Shown in pieces: positions 6,969 to 15,366 of a DNA stretch of 64,000 nucleotides (position 1 is the stretch's first letter; each line of letters begins with the position of its first letter). This stretch comes from Scatosoma sp900555925 (GTDB taxonomy: Bacteria > Bacillota > Clostridia > Christensenellales > Borkfalkiaceae), in assembly GCA_959603585.1 (NCBI GenBank), contig CAUGYD010000001.1, positions 186,001 through 250,000 on the forward strand, in the 5' to 3' direction. The translations under genes were made by a program, and so were the position numbers. Under the pieces are notes generated by a model. It was not told the DNA's origin. It saw nothing but the letters and a program-made list of their open reading frames with translations, and made no database searches.

Positions 6969-9941
6969 TTACCCTTGTTCGGAAGAGTCCGCACCGTCCG
7001 CGGACGTATCGTCGGGCGAGCCCGCCTTGCGTTTCCTGGCGGCGCGCACGAACACGAAGATACCCGTGCCGACTGCGATTCCGCCCAAAATGCTTTCCAC
7101 CGTTATGGCGATGACCTGCCATATCGGCATTTTATAGCCGATAATGTTTCCGTTCATCGCGTTGGAGTTCACGACCGTATACAGAATGTTCTTCGCCGCC
7201 TTCCGAAGCACCGTGACGTCGGCGGCGCTGCTCGCGTTCTCCGCGCCGTTCCAGAACCGCGTGCTGGACAAATTGAGATCTCCGCCCGCATACGCCATTT
7301 GCTTACAGTTCATGTAATAATTCGTATTGAAATCGGAGATGACGAAGCCGTTGAAGCCCCATTCGTCCCTTAAAACCGTCGTCAGAAGGCGATAGTCGCC
7401 GCCCGCCCAGACCGTTCCGATTCTCGTGAACGAGCTCATGACCGCGCTCGCTTTGCCGTCGCTTTCCTTTATGGCGATTTCAAACGCTTTCAGATACAAT
7501 TCCCGCAGGGACTGTTCGTCCAGCCAATTCACGAGCCCCGAGACGGAACGCTTGGTCTCCTGCTCGTTTACGGCAAAGTGCTTTATCGTCATATATACGC
7601 CCTTATCCGCCGCGCCTTCGATTTCCTTCGCCGCGCAGATGCCCGTCAGGTAGCTGTCCTCCGAGAAATATTCTCCGTTTCTGCCGCCGAAGGGGCTTCT
7701 GTGAATGTTCGCGCCGGGAGCGTACAGGCCCGAATAGGGATAGCCGCCCGACTCCATATTGCCCCAAATTCCTTCGTCGCCGATGGAGGAGCCCATCTGA
7801 TAGAGGACCTCTTTATTCCAGCTGCTCGAAAGAACCACTTCGCTGCAATACACGCAGGTATTCGTCACGAGATCTTTCTGAATGAAGTTCGTAAAGCCCG
7901 AGGGACCGTCCGTGTCTATCGTCAGCGGCTTCCCGATTCCGAGCACCGCCACGCTGTGGAAGCACCCGTCGTTGAACAGGCTACCGAGATCGGCTATGGT
8001 GAGCTGATTTAAGAGCTGTTCCCAGCGAGGGTCGTCATAGCTTACCCTGCCGACGAAATTTCCGTCCTCGTCATAGAGCAAATCGCGGAGCGTCAACGGC
8101 GTTTCGGAAACGACGCCCTGTTCGGGCATGGTATAGGAATCCGATTCGGGATTGTTGCTCTTTGTGGACGTCAGTGCCGAGATGAGTTCGTCGGAAGCGG
8201 CCTTGTCCGCGTCGGTCGCCTTCCGAGGCCACGTGCCCGCAAAATCCGAACGGGACAGTCTCTCCGTGACCAATCCCTCCTCCGCGTCGGAGAAAAGATT
8301 TTCGATTTTCGTATCCGTGTCGGGATCGTTTTCATAGCGGATTCCGTCCGCGCCGACCGTAAACGGGATTTCCGCGAAATCGTCGTGCGCGTCGAAGGAA
8401 ACGAACATCGTATAATTCCCGCTATCCAGTTCGTAACCGACAAAGCCGTTTTCGTTCGCGTCCGAATAGTCGTAAGACGCCACGTCGTACGGCGTAAAAG
8501 TGAGCGTGATTTCACAGGAATTCGGCTTATCCTTTCCGTCCGCCGCGTCCTCGGGGTGTGCGGCGTTTTCCGATGCGGGATAAAGCTCGGGCGTCTTTTC
8601 AAAGCCGCACAATACCTTATACGCCTTTTCGATTCCGCCTTTCGTATAGGGCGCGCCACAATACATCTGCACGACGTCTTTGCCCGGGTATCTGCCCGTA
8701 TTCGTCACTTTCACCGTGACGGTATAGGAGCCGTCCTCCGATATTTCCTTGCCGTTCAGCGAGGAATCGTCCACGATTTCCCACGAAAACGACGTATAGG
8801 ACAGGCCGTAGCCGAAGGGATAGACGACCGCGGAATCATAATCGAAGTCCGCATAATTCCCCTGTTCCGCTTCGTACCACGCCGTTTCGTAATAGCGATA
8901 GCCGACGTAGATGCCCTCCTCGTACTGGCTGAACCAATAGGATCTGTCCGAGGAATCCTTCTTATCGTACACATTGGCCGTATAGCCGAAATTATTATAA
9001 GACGGGTCTTTCGTGAAATCCGCCGCGTACGTATCCGCGGTATGCCCCGAAGGGGTGACCTCCCCGCTTAAAATTCTGCCGAGAGACATGATTCCCGAAG
9101 CGCCCGGCGCACCGATCCAAAGACAGGCGTCGATGTCGCCGTATGTACCGTCTTCCACGAAATTTAGCTCCATCGCGTGCGAACTGTTGATGACCACCAC
9201 TACTTTTTCAAACACGTTCGTCACCTGTCTCAACAATTCCTGCTCGTTGGGATCGAGTTCGAGATAATGGCGGTCGGGATCGTCCGAAGAGGTTTTCGGA
9301 AGGTCGAAGCCCTCCCCGCCCGCACGGGAAAAGACCACGATTGCCGCGTCGGAATATCCCGCATACGACGCCGTTATATTGTTGGAAACATAGGAGCTGT
9401 ACGGCGTTTCTCCCGTACTCATCATGACTTCTTCTCCGTTGTCCAGATCGTCCGAATTTTCGCCCCTGCCGCTTCCGGATTTCTTATCGTCGTCATAAAA
9501 GCTCTTCAAGGTCGGATTGTATTCAAACCCCGCCGCCTCTAAGCTCTCATACAGCGTCTTTGCATTCGAAAGGTTGCCCGCGCTCGAACCCGTCCCCCCG
9601 TAAACGAGGTTTACAGAGCTCTTTCCGAACACGCTCACCTTGCTGCCCTCCGCGAGCGGAAGGGCATTATTCGCGTTCTTCAACAGCACCGAGCCTTCTT
9701 CGCAAAACCACTCGTTATAGCTGTTCGCAAGGTCATAGGCTTCCTGTTTGCTCTGCGCCTCGGGAACATACGGAGAATCCACGTCGTCGCCGTAGACGGG
9801 ACGCTCAGAACCGAGCGCCATGACGATCGGCTTATAAAATACCCCGAAGGCCAAAACGTCTACGACGATCACCAAAACCACAAACGTCACCGCCGATATG
9901 AACCAAGCCTTTATACTCTTGAATGAAAACCATTTTTTCAT
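6969..9941 (-). CDS. Membrane-anchored, circularly permuted GH3 beta-glycosidase
   Basis: A second family 3 glycosidase, 990 residues, with the same swapped order: GH3 C-terminal domain first (EEGSVLLKNANNALPL near 75, YPFGYGLSYTSFSW near 375), fibronectin-like domain (about 400-530), then the barrel domain (about 600-900). The barrel carries DTDGPSGFT, HRSPFGGRNGEYFSED, KHFAVNEQE and the nucleophile aspartate in GFVISDFN. A helix at residues 10-35 (FISAVTFVVLVIVVDVLAF) and another near 935-965 (VIAITVESILGGIAVGTGIFVF) suggest a double membrane anchor with the enzyme outside, unlike its neighbour, which has a cleavable signal. The C-terminus is an acidic cytoplasmic tail. It follows the carbohydrate-binding lipoprotein by 25 bases and probably shares its promoter. 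Substrate is unknown. Confidence 0.9.
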   Translation of the reverse strand: MKKWFSFKSIKAWFISAVTFVVLVIVVDVLAFGVFYKPIVMALGSERPVYGDDVDSPYVPEAQSKQEAYDLANSYNEWFCEEGSVLLKNANNALPLAEGSKVSVFGKSSVNLVYGGTGSSAGNLSNAKTLYESLEAAGFEYNPTLKSFYDDDKKSGSGRGENSDDLDNGEEVMMSTGETPYSSYVSNNITASYAGYSDAAIVVFSRAGGEGFDLPKTSSDDPDRHYLELDPNEQELLRQVTNVFEKVVVVINSSHAMELNFVEDGTYGDIDACLWIGAPGASGIMSLGRILSGEVTPSGHTADTYAADFTKDPSYNNFGYTANVYDKKDSSDRSYWFSQYEEGIYVGYRYYETAWYEAEQGNYADFDYDSAVVYPFGYGLSYTSFSWEIVDDSSLNGKEISEDGSYTVTVKVTNTGRYPGKDVVQMYCGAPYTKGGIEKAYKVLCGFEKTPELYPASENAAHPEDAADGKDKPNSCEITLTFTPYDVASYDYSDANENGFVGYELDSGNYTMFVSFDAHDDFAEIPFTVGADGIRYENDPDTDTKIENLFSDAEEGLVTERLSRSDFAGTWPRKATDADKAASDELISALTSTKSNNPESDSYTMPEQGVVSETPLTLRDLLYDEDGNFVGRVSYDDPRWEQLLNQLTIADLGSLFNDGCFHSVAVLGIGKPLTIDTDGPSGFTNFIQKDLVTNTCVYCSEVVLSSSWNKEVLYQMGSSIGDEGIWGNMESGGYPYSGLYAPGANIHRSPFGGRNGEYFSEDSYLTGICAAKEIEGAADKGVYMTIKHFAVNEQETKRSVSGLVNWLDEQSLRELYLKAFEIAIKESDGKASAVMSSFTRIGTVWAGGDYRLLTTVLRDEWGFNGFVISDFNTNYYMNCKQMAYAGGDLNLSSTRFWNGAENASSAADVTVLRKAAKNILYTVVNSNAMNGNIIGYKMPIWQVIAITVESILGGIAVGTGIFVFVRAARKRKAGSPDDTSADGADSSEQG

Positions 9942-9966
9942 GATACATTTCCCTGTTCAGAAACTT

Positions 9967-11073
9967 TTATTCGTCATAATTCCCCGAAACCGGATAGCCT
10001 TCGCCCCAAGAAAGTTCTCCGTCCGCCGTCGCAACCTTGATGCAATCCACGCAGGGGCCGAAGGCTTTCGTCGTTCCGCCCATGGACGTCGAATTGTTCA
10101 CGATGAGCTTTATCACGTTATCGCCCTCTTTCAGATTTACCTTGGAAGAAATGAGATAATCTTCAAACGGAAGGTAGGCAGAATAGCTGTCCACGCCCTG
10201 CGCCGCGTTTTCAAACGTAATGTCGCTGTAATTGTACAGCGTACCGTTTACGGAAACCTGATAGGTGTCTCCGTTGATGGTAAACCCGCCGTATGCGGCC
10301 GAAAGACGAAGATACAGCGTCGCGTCGCTCGTCGCCTCCGTCGCATTGATGTGAAATTCCAGCGTCGTCTGATATTCCCCGCCGTCCTTCGCATACTGGC
10401 CCATTACATAGTAACCGTTGCTGGCGCCGTTGCCGCGGCGGTCATAAACGATGAAATCCGTCCCCGTGACCGTCCCCGAATAGACGGGACTTCTCAAACC
10501 CTTAAAATTTATGTCTTCCGCTTCAAACGCGGTGAGCGTCGCCCAACGCGCATACAGCGTCACGTTTCCCTCGATTTTATGACCGAACACGTATTCCTCC
10601 GTAAATTCCGCGTCCGAATACCAGCCGTAAAACACATAGCCTTCCCATTCGGGCTGCTCGGGTTCGTTGACGCGCTTTCCTTCTTCCAGCTCGCGCTCGA
10701 ACGCTTCTTCGCCGTTATTGTAATTATAGGTGACTGTATAGTACGTCTTGCTCAAATCTTTCCAATCCGCGTATACCGTGATGTCTTCCGTGACCGCGCC
10801 GAAGTCGTAAAGATTTACTAATTCCTCGTCCGTATACCAGCCCAAAAGCTCGAAACCGCTGCGCTCGACTTCGGGGGCCGTGGCCTTTTCGCCCGCTTTC
10901 ACCGACTGCGTTATGTTTTCTCCGCCTTCGTAGTTGACGTCGAACGTGACGGTGTAACTGTCGGAGGGCGTCTCCGAGCTTTCCTCCCCTTCGCCGCAAC
11001 CCGCAAGGCAGACAATTCCGATGGACAGCGTCATGACCAGCGCCATCAATACGTCAAAAAACTTCTTCCGCAT
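9967..11073 (-). CDS. Lipoprotein with two InlB B-repeats and a carbohydrate-binding-like C-terminal domain
   Basis: A 368-residue surface lipoprotein. The signal ends in a lipobox, LAGC (Cys about residue 26). Two InlB B-repeat (Listeria-Bacteroides) units follow at about 40-105 and 112-178 (YTVTFDV to VYADW; YTVTYNY to LYARW). The C-terminal 190 residues (FEAEDINFKG..., then alternating hydrophobic strands ending LSWGEGYP) resemble CBM6/CBM35-type beta-sandwiches, which bind sugars; this fold is inferred from pattern only. The start has AAGGAG seven bases upstream. It lies 25 bases before the membrane-anchored GH3, so it may hold substrate or anchor that enzyme's target glycan. Confidence 0.78.
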   Translation of the reverse strand: MRKKFFDVLMALVMTLSIGIVCLAGCGEGEESSETPSDSYTVTFDVNYEGGENITQSVKAGEKATAPEVERSGFELLGWYTDEELVNLYDFGAVTEDITVYADWKDLSKTYYTVTYNYNNGEEAFERELEEGKRVNEPEQPEWEGYVFYGWYSDAEFTEEYVFGHKIEGNVTLYARWATLTAFEAEDINFKGLRSPVYSGTVTGTDFIVYDRRGNGASNGYYVMGQYAKDGGEYQTTLEFHINATEATSDATLYLRLSAAYGGFTINGDTYQVSVNGTLYNYSDITFENAAQGVDSYSAYLPFEDYLISSKVNLKEGDNVIKLIVNNSTSMGGTTKAFGPCVDCIKVATADGELSWGEGYPVSGNYDE

Positions 11074-11131
11074 CTTTTAACTCCTTATTTAGTGATTGAA
11101 TTTCGGCACGACTCCTGCCGATGCTACGCAA

Positions 11132-11160
11132 ATTATAAAACAAAACCACTACCGATTCAA
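11132..11160 (-). promoter_or_regulatory. Sigma-A type promoter for the lipoprotein-GH3 operon
   Basis: Minus strand TTGAAT (11160-11155), a 17-base spacer, and TATAAT (11137-11132). A small hairpin-forming CGGCA/TGCCG pair (11104-11120) lies in the leader before the AAGGAG site. Confidence 0.75.
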
Positions 11161-11222
11161 TATTTCGGTAACGGACTGCTCATTCAAAGGACAAACGGAT
11201 TTCCGACTGCACGAAATGTCTC

Positions 11223-13046
11223 TCAACCGCTACAAACGGCAGTATGACAAAAGGGAGCAGATTTTTCTGCTCCCTTTTGTTCCTCCTTTCCGTTTTCCCG
11301 AAAATATCGCTCGATGTCGCCGATCAGCCGTTCCGTCCTGACCGCAACGCCGCGGTCGTTCAGATGATAGTTCGTATCGTAAAAATATTCGCCCGTAAAG
11401 AGATAATCCTCCGCGCGGGAAATCACCGGTATATCGGGACTAATCCCCGCACGGATTTTTGACTCAAAGCCATCCCACACGCGAGCGCTCTTTTCCTCCG
11501 CACTTAATCCGCGGAGATTGACGGGGGAAAACGAAAACAGCACTCTTCCGCCGTTCGATTCGATTTTTCCGTAATATTCTTTCAGATTCCCGCAGGAAAC
11601 GTCCGTCACGTACTCCGTGCAATACGTATAACCTTCCGTATAGCTCACGTCTTTCCCGCCGGGACGGACTCTCGCAATGTCTCCGAATTCGTTATAGGCG
11701 TCGATATAATCTTCGTAGCTCCCCTCCTCCATTTCCATTCGGCCCTTATTGTACGTACAAAACGCCGCCAGAAGTCCGCCGATCGATTCCGCGTCCGCAT
11801 ACGAAATCAGATCGTAATTGCCCTCCGCCATCACGAACATCCTGTGCTCCGCGCGCAAAACGTACATCAGCTGGTAAAAGCCCGCCACCTCCGGCGCGTG
11901 AACGACGACGTCGCCTTCCCCGATAAACCGAGAAATACAGTCGAATTGAAACGCCGCGTTCGTGCCCCCGATGACTCCCATGTTCAGCACGGTATATTCG
12001 CCGCCGAAAAATTCATATACCGTTCGGGAATCGAGGCCGTAAGAAAAACTGCACCCCGAAAAAAATATCATCTTCTTTTCGTCCGCCGATAAAATGAGGC
12101 GGTCCATCATGTCCGCAAACCACGCGATTTCGTTTCCCGTCTGATACCGCGGCTTTTCGACCGCATTGATATATACCCTCGAAAACGTATTGTCGCGGAA
12201 CGTCTCGTCGGAAATTTCCGTCACTCCGTCCGAAAAATACAGATTCTCAAAACGACAATTCCGAAAACTGTCGGCCGCCGCCCGTTCCAGCGTATACGGA
12301 AGCACGACCATAGAAGCAGAGATCCCGTCCGCAAAACCCGAAGAAAGCCCGACGACTTCCTTTCCGTCTATCTCCCAAGGAATGACAAAACTATCCCGAT
12401 TTTTTTCTCCCGAATATCCCGTCAGCGAGATTCCGCCTTCCGTATCTTCCCAAAAATATTCCCCTTCCGACCATTCCGCCCACTCCGCATACAGAACCAA
12501 CGTCGAATCGCCCGGCGTCGCGCGGCTCCCGAGGCCGATATGCTCGCCGCTTCCGTCCGCCCGCGTATTCCAGCCGATTTGGGAATATCCCTCCCGATAT
12601 ATTCGGTCCGTTCCAAGCTCCGTATTCGCGCGGAGGTGATGTTCCAGCGTATAGTCCTCTATATAATAGTCCTCCTCCGAGCCGTCCAGAAATTTCCCGC
12701 CGTTCAGATCGTAACGAATACTCCCCGCCAGCCCCGCCGTTTCAATGTGCACGAACGCGGGATAGCGGATATTCCTCAAAGTCAAAACCGTGACGTCTCC
12801 CTCCGTCGTATAAGAATAATCCCCGTAATCGCAGGATTGAAAGGAAAATCCCTCCAAAATGCGAAGCTCGACCCGTAAATCTTCCCCGCGCTTTACCTTA
12901 AAAAAATTTTGCTCGGTCTCGTATTCTTCTCCCGATTCGATCGTCACCGAAACCGCCGCGTTTATACCGCCCGCACCGTTACAGCCGCAAAAAAATACCA
13001 ACGGCAGAAAAAACGCAACAGCAAACGAAATAAGGCGCTTAATCAT
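11223..13046 (-). CDS. Lipoprotein with InlB-like and LRR domains followed by an SGNH hydrolase-like domain
   Basis: A 607-residue exported protein. The signal ends in a lipobox-like FFCGC. Then come beta-rich sequence with one InlB-type repeat (SIRYDLNGG to VLYAEW, about 108-190), a BspA-type leucine-rich segment (about 195-300: VVLPYTLERAAADSF, LYFSDGVTEISDETF) and an SGNH-like domain from about 325. The serine motif GCSFSYG and the C-terminal DTNYHLNDRG (Asp/His pair) fit SGNH/AlgX/DltD-type enzymes, which transfer or remove acetyl groups on surface polymers. It overlaps its upstream paralogue by 8 bases. A terminator hairpin lies inside the last codons, so the final 12-15 residues are doubtful. 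Acetyl transfer with the MBOAT protein is inference. Confidence 0.75.
   Translation of the reverse strand: MIKRLISFAVAFFLPLVFFCGCNGAGGINAAVSVTIESGEEYETEQNFFKVKRGEDLRVELRILEGFSFQSCDYGDYSYTTEGDVTVLTLRNIRYPAFVHIETAGLAGSIRYDLNGGKFLDGSEEDYYIEDYTLEHHLRANTELGTDRIYREGYSQIGWNTRADGSGEHIGLGSRATPGDSTLVLYAEWAEWSEGEYFWEDTEGGISLTGYSGEKNRDSFVIPWEIDGKEVVGLSSGFADGISASMVVLPYTLERAAADSFRNCRFENLYFSDGVTEISDETFRDNTFSRVYINAVEKPRYQTGNEIAWFADMMDRLILSADEKKMIFFSGCSFSYGLDSRTVYEFFGGEYTVLNMGVIGGTNAAFQFDCISRFIGEGDVVVHAPEVAGFYQLMYVLRAEHRMFVMAEGNYDLISYADAESIGGLLAAFCTYNKGRMEMEEGSYEDYIDAYNEFGDIARVRPGGKDVSYTEGYTYCTEYVTDVSCGNLKEYYGKIESNGGRVLFSFSPVNLRGLSAEEKSARVWDGFESKIRAGISPDIPVISRAEDYLFTGEYFYDTNYHLNDRGVAVRTERLIGDIERYFRENGKEEQKGAEKSAPFCHTAVCSG
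11247..11280 (-). terminator. Intrinsic terminator lying inside the annotated 3' end of the SGNH gene
   Basis: A perfect 14-base inverted repeat (11247-11260 and 11267-11280) with an ATTTTT loop and a short T stretch. It is about 22 bases upstream of the reading frame's stop codon instead of after it. Confidence 0.75.
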
Positions 13047-14484
13047 ATTTTTTCAGTCTCCCGTCATTATAGTAGCTCCAAAAATAGTTCCCCGCATATT
13101 TTCCGTAGGCAGACGACGGGACATAAATTTTACACCCCTCCGCACCTTCCAGCAATCCGTATCCGACGCTTATCTTCGCGGGATCTTCGTTCTCGATGAT
13201 CAGTTTTTCGAGCGCGGTACACCCGAAAAACGAACGGTCGGGAACAGAGGTAATATTCTCTTGCAGCGTCACGCCGACTAAATTTTTATTCCCCGAAAAA
13301 ACCTCCGCCGTAAAAGACGAAACCCTTATTCCGTTCACCGAATACGGGACAATTACCTCTTTCAGCTTTTTTCCCGCCTCCGTCATTCCCGTTATCCGAT
13401 AACATCCGTCCTCGTCGATTTCATACAAAAACGCGGACGCATAGTCGTTATTCCCCTCGCCCGCAATTTCGTCCTCGGGAATCTCCGGCTTTTCCGGCAG
13501 GGGAATTTCCGTCGGAGCGGAAATTTTCAAAAGATTTTTGATGTCTTCCAAAAGCTGCACGCTCCTGACCGTCATTCCCGACGCATTCAGATGAAAATTG
13601 GAATCGTAAAACCATTCCGCGTCCATGATATAGTCGTTCGGGTCGCTGATGATTTCAAATCTTAATTCCTCCGCCAAAAAATCGTAAAACTCCTCCACAC
13701 TTTCTGCGGAAGAATCGGAAATCCCCAGCCTGTTCATCGGCGCAAACGAAAAATACATCGTTGCTCCCTTGCGCGAAACAGCCTCGGAATAGTCGTTTAC
13801 ATATTCCAAAAAATCCGCGGTGAACAGACTCGCGTCGAGGTGAATCGGATTATTCGCGTCGTACAGTCCTTTCATGACGTTATACTCCCTGCCCTCCGCG
13901 CGCATTACGCAATCTTCGTCGAACGACGCTTTTGCGTAAACGCCGCTCGGCTCCGCACCCTTTCCGCTTACAAAATAAGAATACTTCTCCTGCACATATC
14001 CCGGGAAACAACCTATCATCGACTCGATATTCTCCGACTTTATCCCCTTTAACAACGATATGTCGCCGTCCACGCACCGCCACATCTCCTGTCCCGAAAA
14101 ATACGTACTCAAAGACTGAGGATAAAGCTCGGGAGATAAAATCACGAGGTCGTCTGCTCCTATTTCATCGAGGGCAAGATCCAGCATCGCTTTTGTTCCG
14201 ACGGCTCCGTACAGACCGAAATTGCATACCGTATAGTCCGTTCCGCAACGGGAAAGCTCCTCCTCTATCAAAGCCGAATCGACACCGAAGGCAATATTGG
14301 ACGTACCGATTACGACAATCTTTTTCCCCGCCGTCTCTTTGAGCCTAGAATACATGGCTCCGAGCTCGGCATAATATGTATCCGAAAATTGGGCCGGCAA
14401 AATAAAGCCCGTCAACAAAAAAAACAACGGGACGCAAAGAAAACATAACGCGATTGCTCCCGCAGTAAAAATTTTTCTCTTCAT
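13039..14484 (-). CDS. Membrane-anchored SGNH hydrolase-like protein with C-terminal leucine-rich domain
   Basis: A 481-residue protein with an N-terminal helix (IALCFLCVPLFFLLTGFIL) as signal anchor, then an SGNH-like domain (about 50-320) with IGTSNIAFGVDS as the serine block and DSNFHLNASG as the Asp/His block. A proline-rich linker (about 325-345, APTEIPLPEKPEIPEDE) leads to a BspA-type LRR domain (about 355-480: ITGMTEAGKKLKEVIVP, VTLQENITSVPDRSFFGC). The next gene has the reverse domain order. DltD/AlgX-like proteins of this fold act outside the membrane with MBOAT proteins in polymer O-acylation, and an MBOAT gene lies at 1.1-2.5 kb. The start follows GGAGG by four bases. Confidence 0.75.
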   Translation of the reverse strand: MKRKIFTAGAIALCFLCVPLFFLLTGFILPAQFSDTYYAELGAMYSRLKETAGKKIVVIGTSNIAFGVDSALIEEELSRCGTDYTVCNFGLYGAVGTKAMLDLALDEIGADDLVILSPELYPQSLSTYFSGQEMWRCVDGDISLLKGIKSENIESMIGCFPGYVQEKYSYFVSGKGAEPSGVYAKASFDEDCVMRAEGREYNVMKGLYDANNPIHLDASLFTADFLEYVNDYSEAVSRKGATMYFSFAPMNRLGISDSSAESVEEFYDFLAEELRFEIISDPNDYIMDAEWFYDSNFHLNASGMTVRSVQLLEDIKNLLKISAPTEIPLPEKPEIPEDEIAGEGNNDYASAFLYEIDEDGCYRITGMTEAGKKLKEVIVPYSVNGIRVSSFTAEVFSGNKNLVGVTLQENITSVPDRSFFGCTALEKLIIENEDPAKISVGYGLLEGAEGCKIYVPSSAYGKYAGNYFWSYYNDGRLKKYD

Positions 14485-14538
14485 ACCGCCTCCGCAAGCC
14501 AGAATTTCGGCATAACTTTCTCCGCTCTTTCTCCTTCT

Positions 14539-14566
14539 ATTGTAAAAGAGGAAAAATAAACGTCAA
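14539..14566 (-). promoter_or_regulatory. Promoter for the SGNH/LRR gene pair
   Basis: Minus strand TTGACG (14566-14561), a 16-base spacer and TACAAT (14544-14539), about 55 bases before the start codon at 14484. Confidence 0.7.
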
Positions 14567-14604
14567 GAACTTTTTCCCGAACGGGCGTTAATCGCGGACG
14601 AACG

Positions 14605-14643
14605 GCACAAAAAAAGAGGCACGATTCTGCTTCATGCCTCTTT
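14605..14643 (-). terminator. Intrinsic terminator whose loop contains the response regulator stop codon
   Basis: Arms AAAGAGGCA/TGCCTCTTT at 14613-14621 and 14635-14643, then a run of T on the minus strand. The stop codon (14632-14634) lies in the loop. Confidence 0.8.
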
Positions 14644-15366
14644 CCCTTTCCGATTGAGAAATTTCAAAAACGATTTCTTTACTTCCTGCGCCTTTCGGCG
14701 GCTGATCAAAAGCCGATCGCCCGTCGTCGTCAATACTTCTTCCTTGTCTATCCTTCGGATATAACGCATATTTACCAAATAGCTCTTATGGACGCGAATG
14801 ATGTCGTAATTCTTAAAATTTTCCTCCAATTCGTCCATGGTCATGCTTAAACCCACGGGTTCTCTTTCCTCCGCTATATGGATATATTGATTGTTCTTGA
14901 AACTCTCTATATAGACGATATCGTTCAGACGTATGTTTACGATGGAGGAATTTTTATTGATTCTGAACGTTACCGCTTTGTCATTGTCGAGCCGTTCCCG
15001 TATATACGCATATACGGCCTCCGTTATCTCCGTATTGAATCTGCCTTTCCTGACAAATCGGAAAGGCGTCACTACAAAGCTGTCGAATACCTTTTCTTCC
15101 CTCGACGATACAAAAACGATCGTCGGCGGAGCTTTTTGTTCGCGGAGCTTTTTCGCCAGACTGATTCCGTCCGTACCCGGCATGTCGATGTCGAGAAAGA
15201 CGAGATCGTAGTCCGAATTTTCCGACACCGCACAAAATTTTTCCGAACCGAGATATTTATCCGTCCTCGCCTCTATCCCGCACTGCTCAAACGTCTTTGT
15301 GATTTTGGCGCATATTGCCTCCAACGCAATCCGTTCATCATCGCAGACTGCAATTTTAATGACCAT
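14632..15366 (-). CDS. LytTR-family response regulator
   Basis: A 244-residue transcription factor of the AgrA/LytR type. The receiver domain (1-120) has the acidic pocket CDDE near residue 8, the phosphorylation Asp in FLDIDMPGTDG near residue 58, and a conserved Ser/Lys further on (FVSSREEKVF). The LytTR DNA-binding domain fills 135-240 (YIESFKNNQYIHI, RVHKSYLVNMRYI, ISRRKAQEVKKSFL). It starts just after the histidine kinase gene. Its only Shine-Dalgarno candidate is the G10 tract six bases before the ATG. Such pairs control surface, competence or quorum functions; the adjacent surface-polymer genes are possible targets, with no direct evidence. Confidence 0.92.
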   Translation of the reverse strand: MVIKIAVCDDERIALEAICAKITKTFEQCGIEARTDKYLGSEKFCAVSENSDYDLVFLDIDMPGTDGISLAKKLREQKAPPTIVFVSSREEKVFDSFVVTPFRFVRKGRFNTEITEAVYAYIRERLDNDKAVTFRINKNSSIVNIRLNDIVYIESFKNNQYIHIAEEREPVGLSMTMDELEENFKNYDIIRVHKSYLVNMRYIRRIDKEEVLTTTGDRLLISRRKAQEVKKSFLKFLNRKGKEA

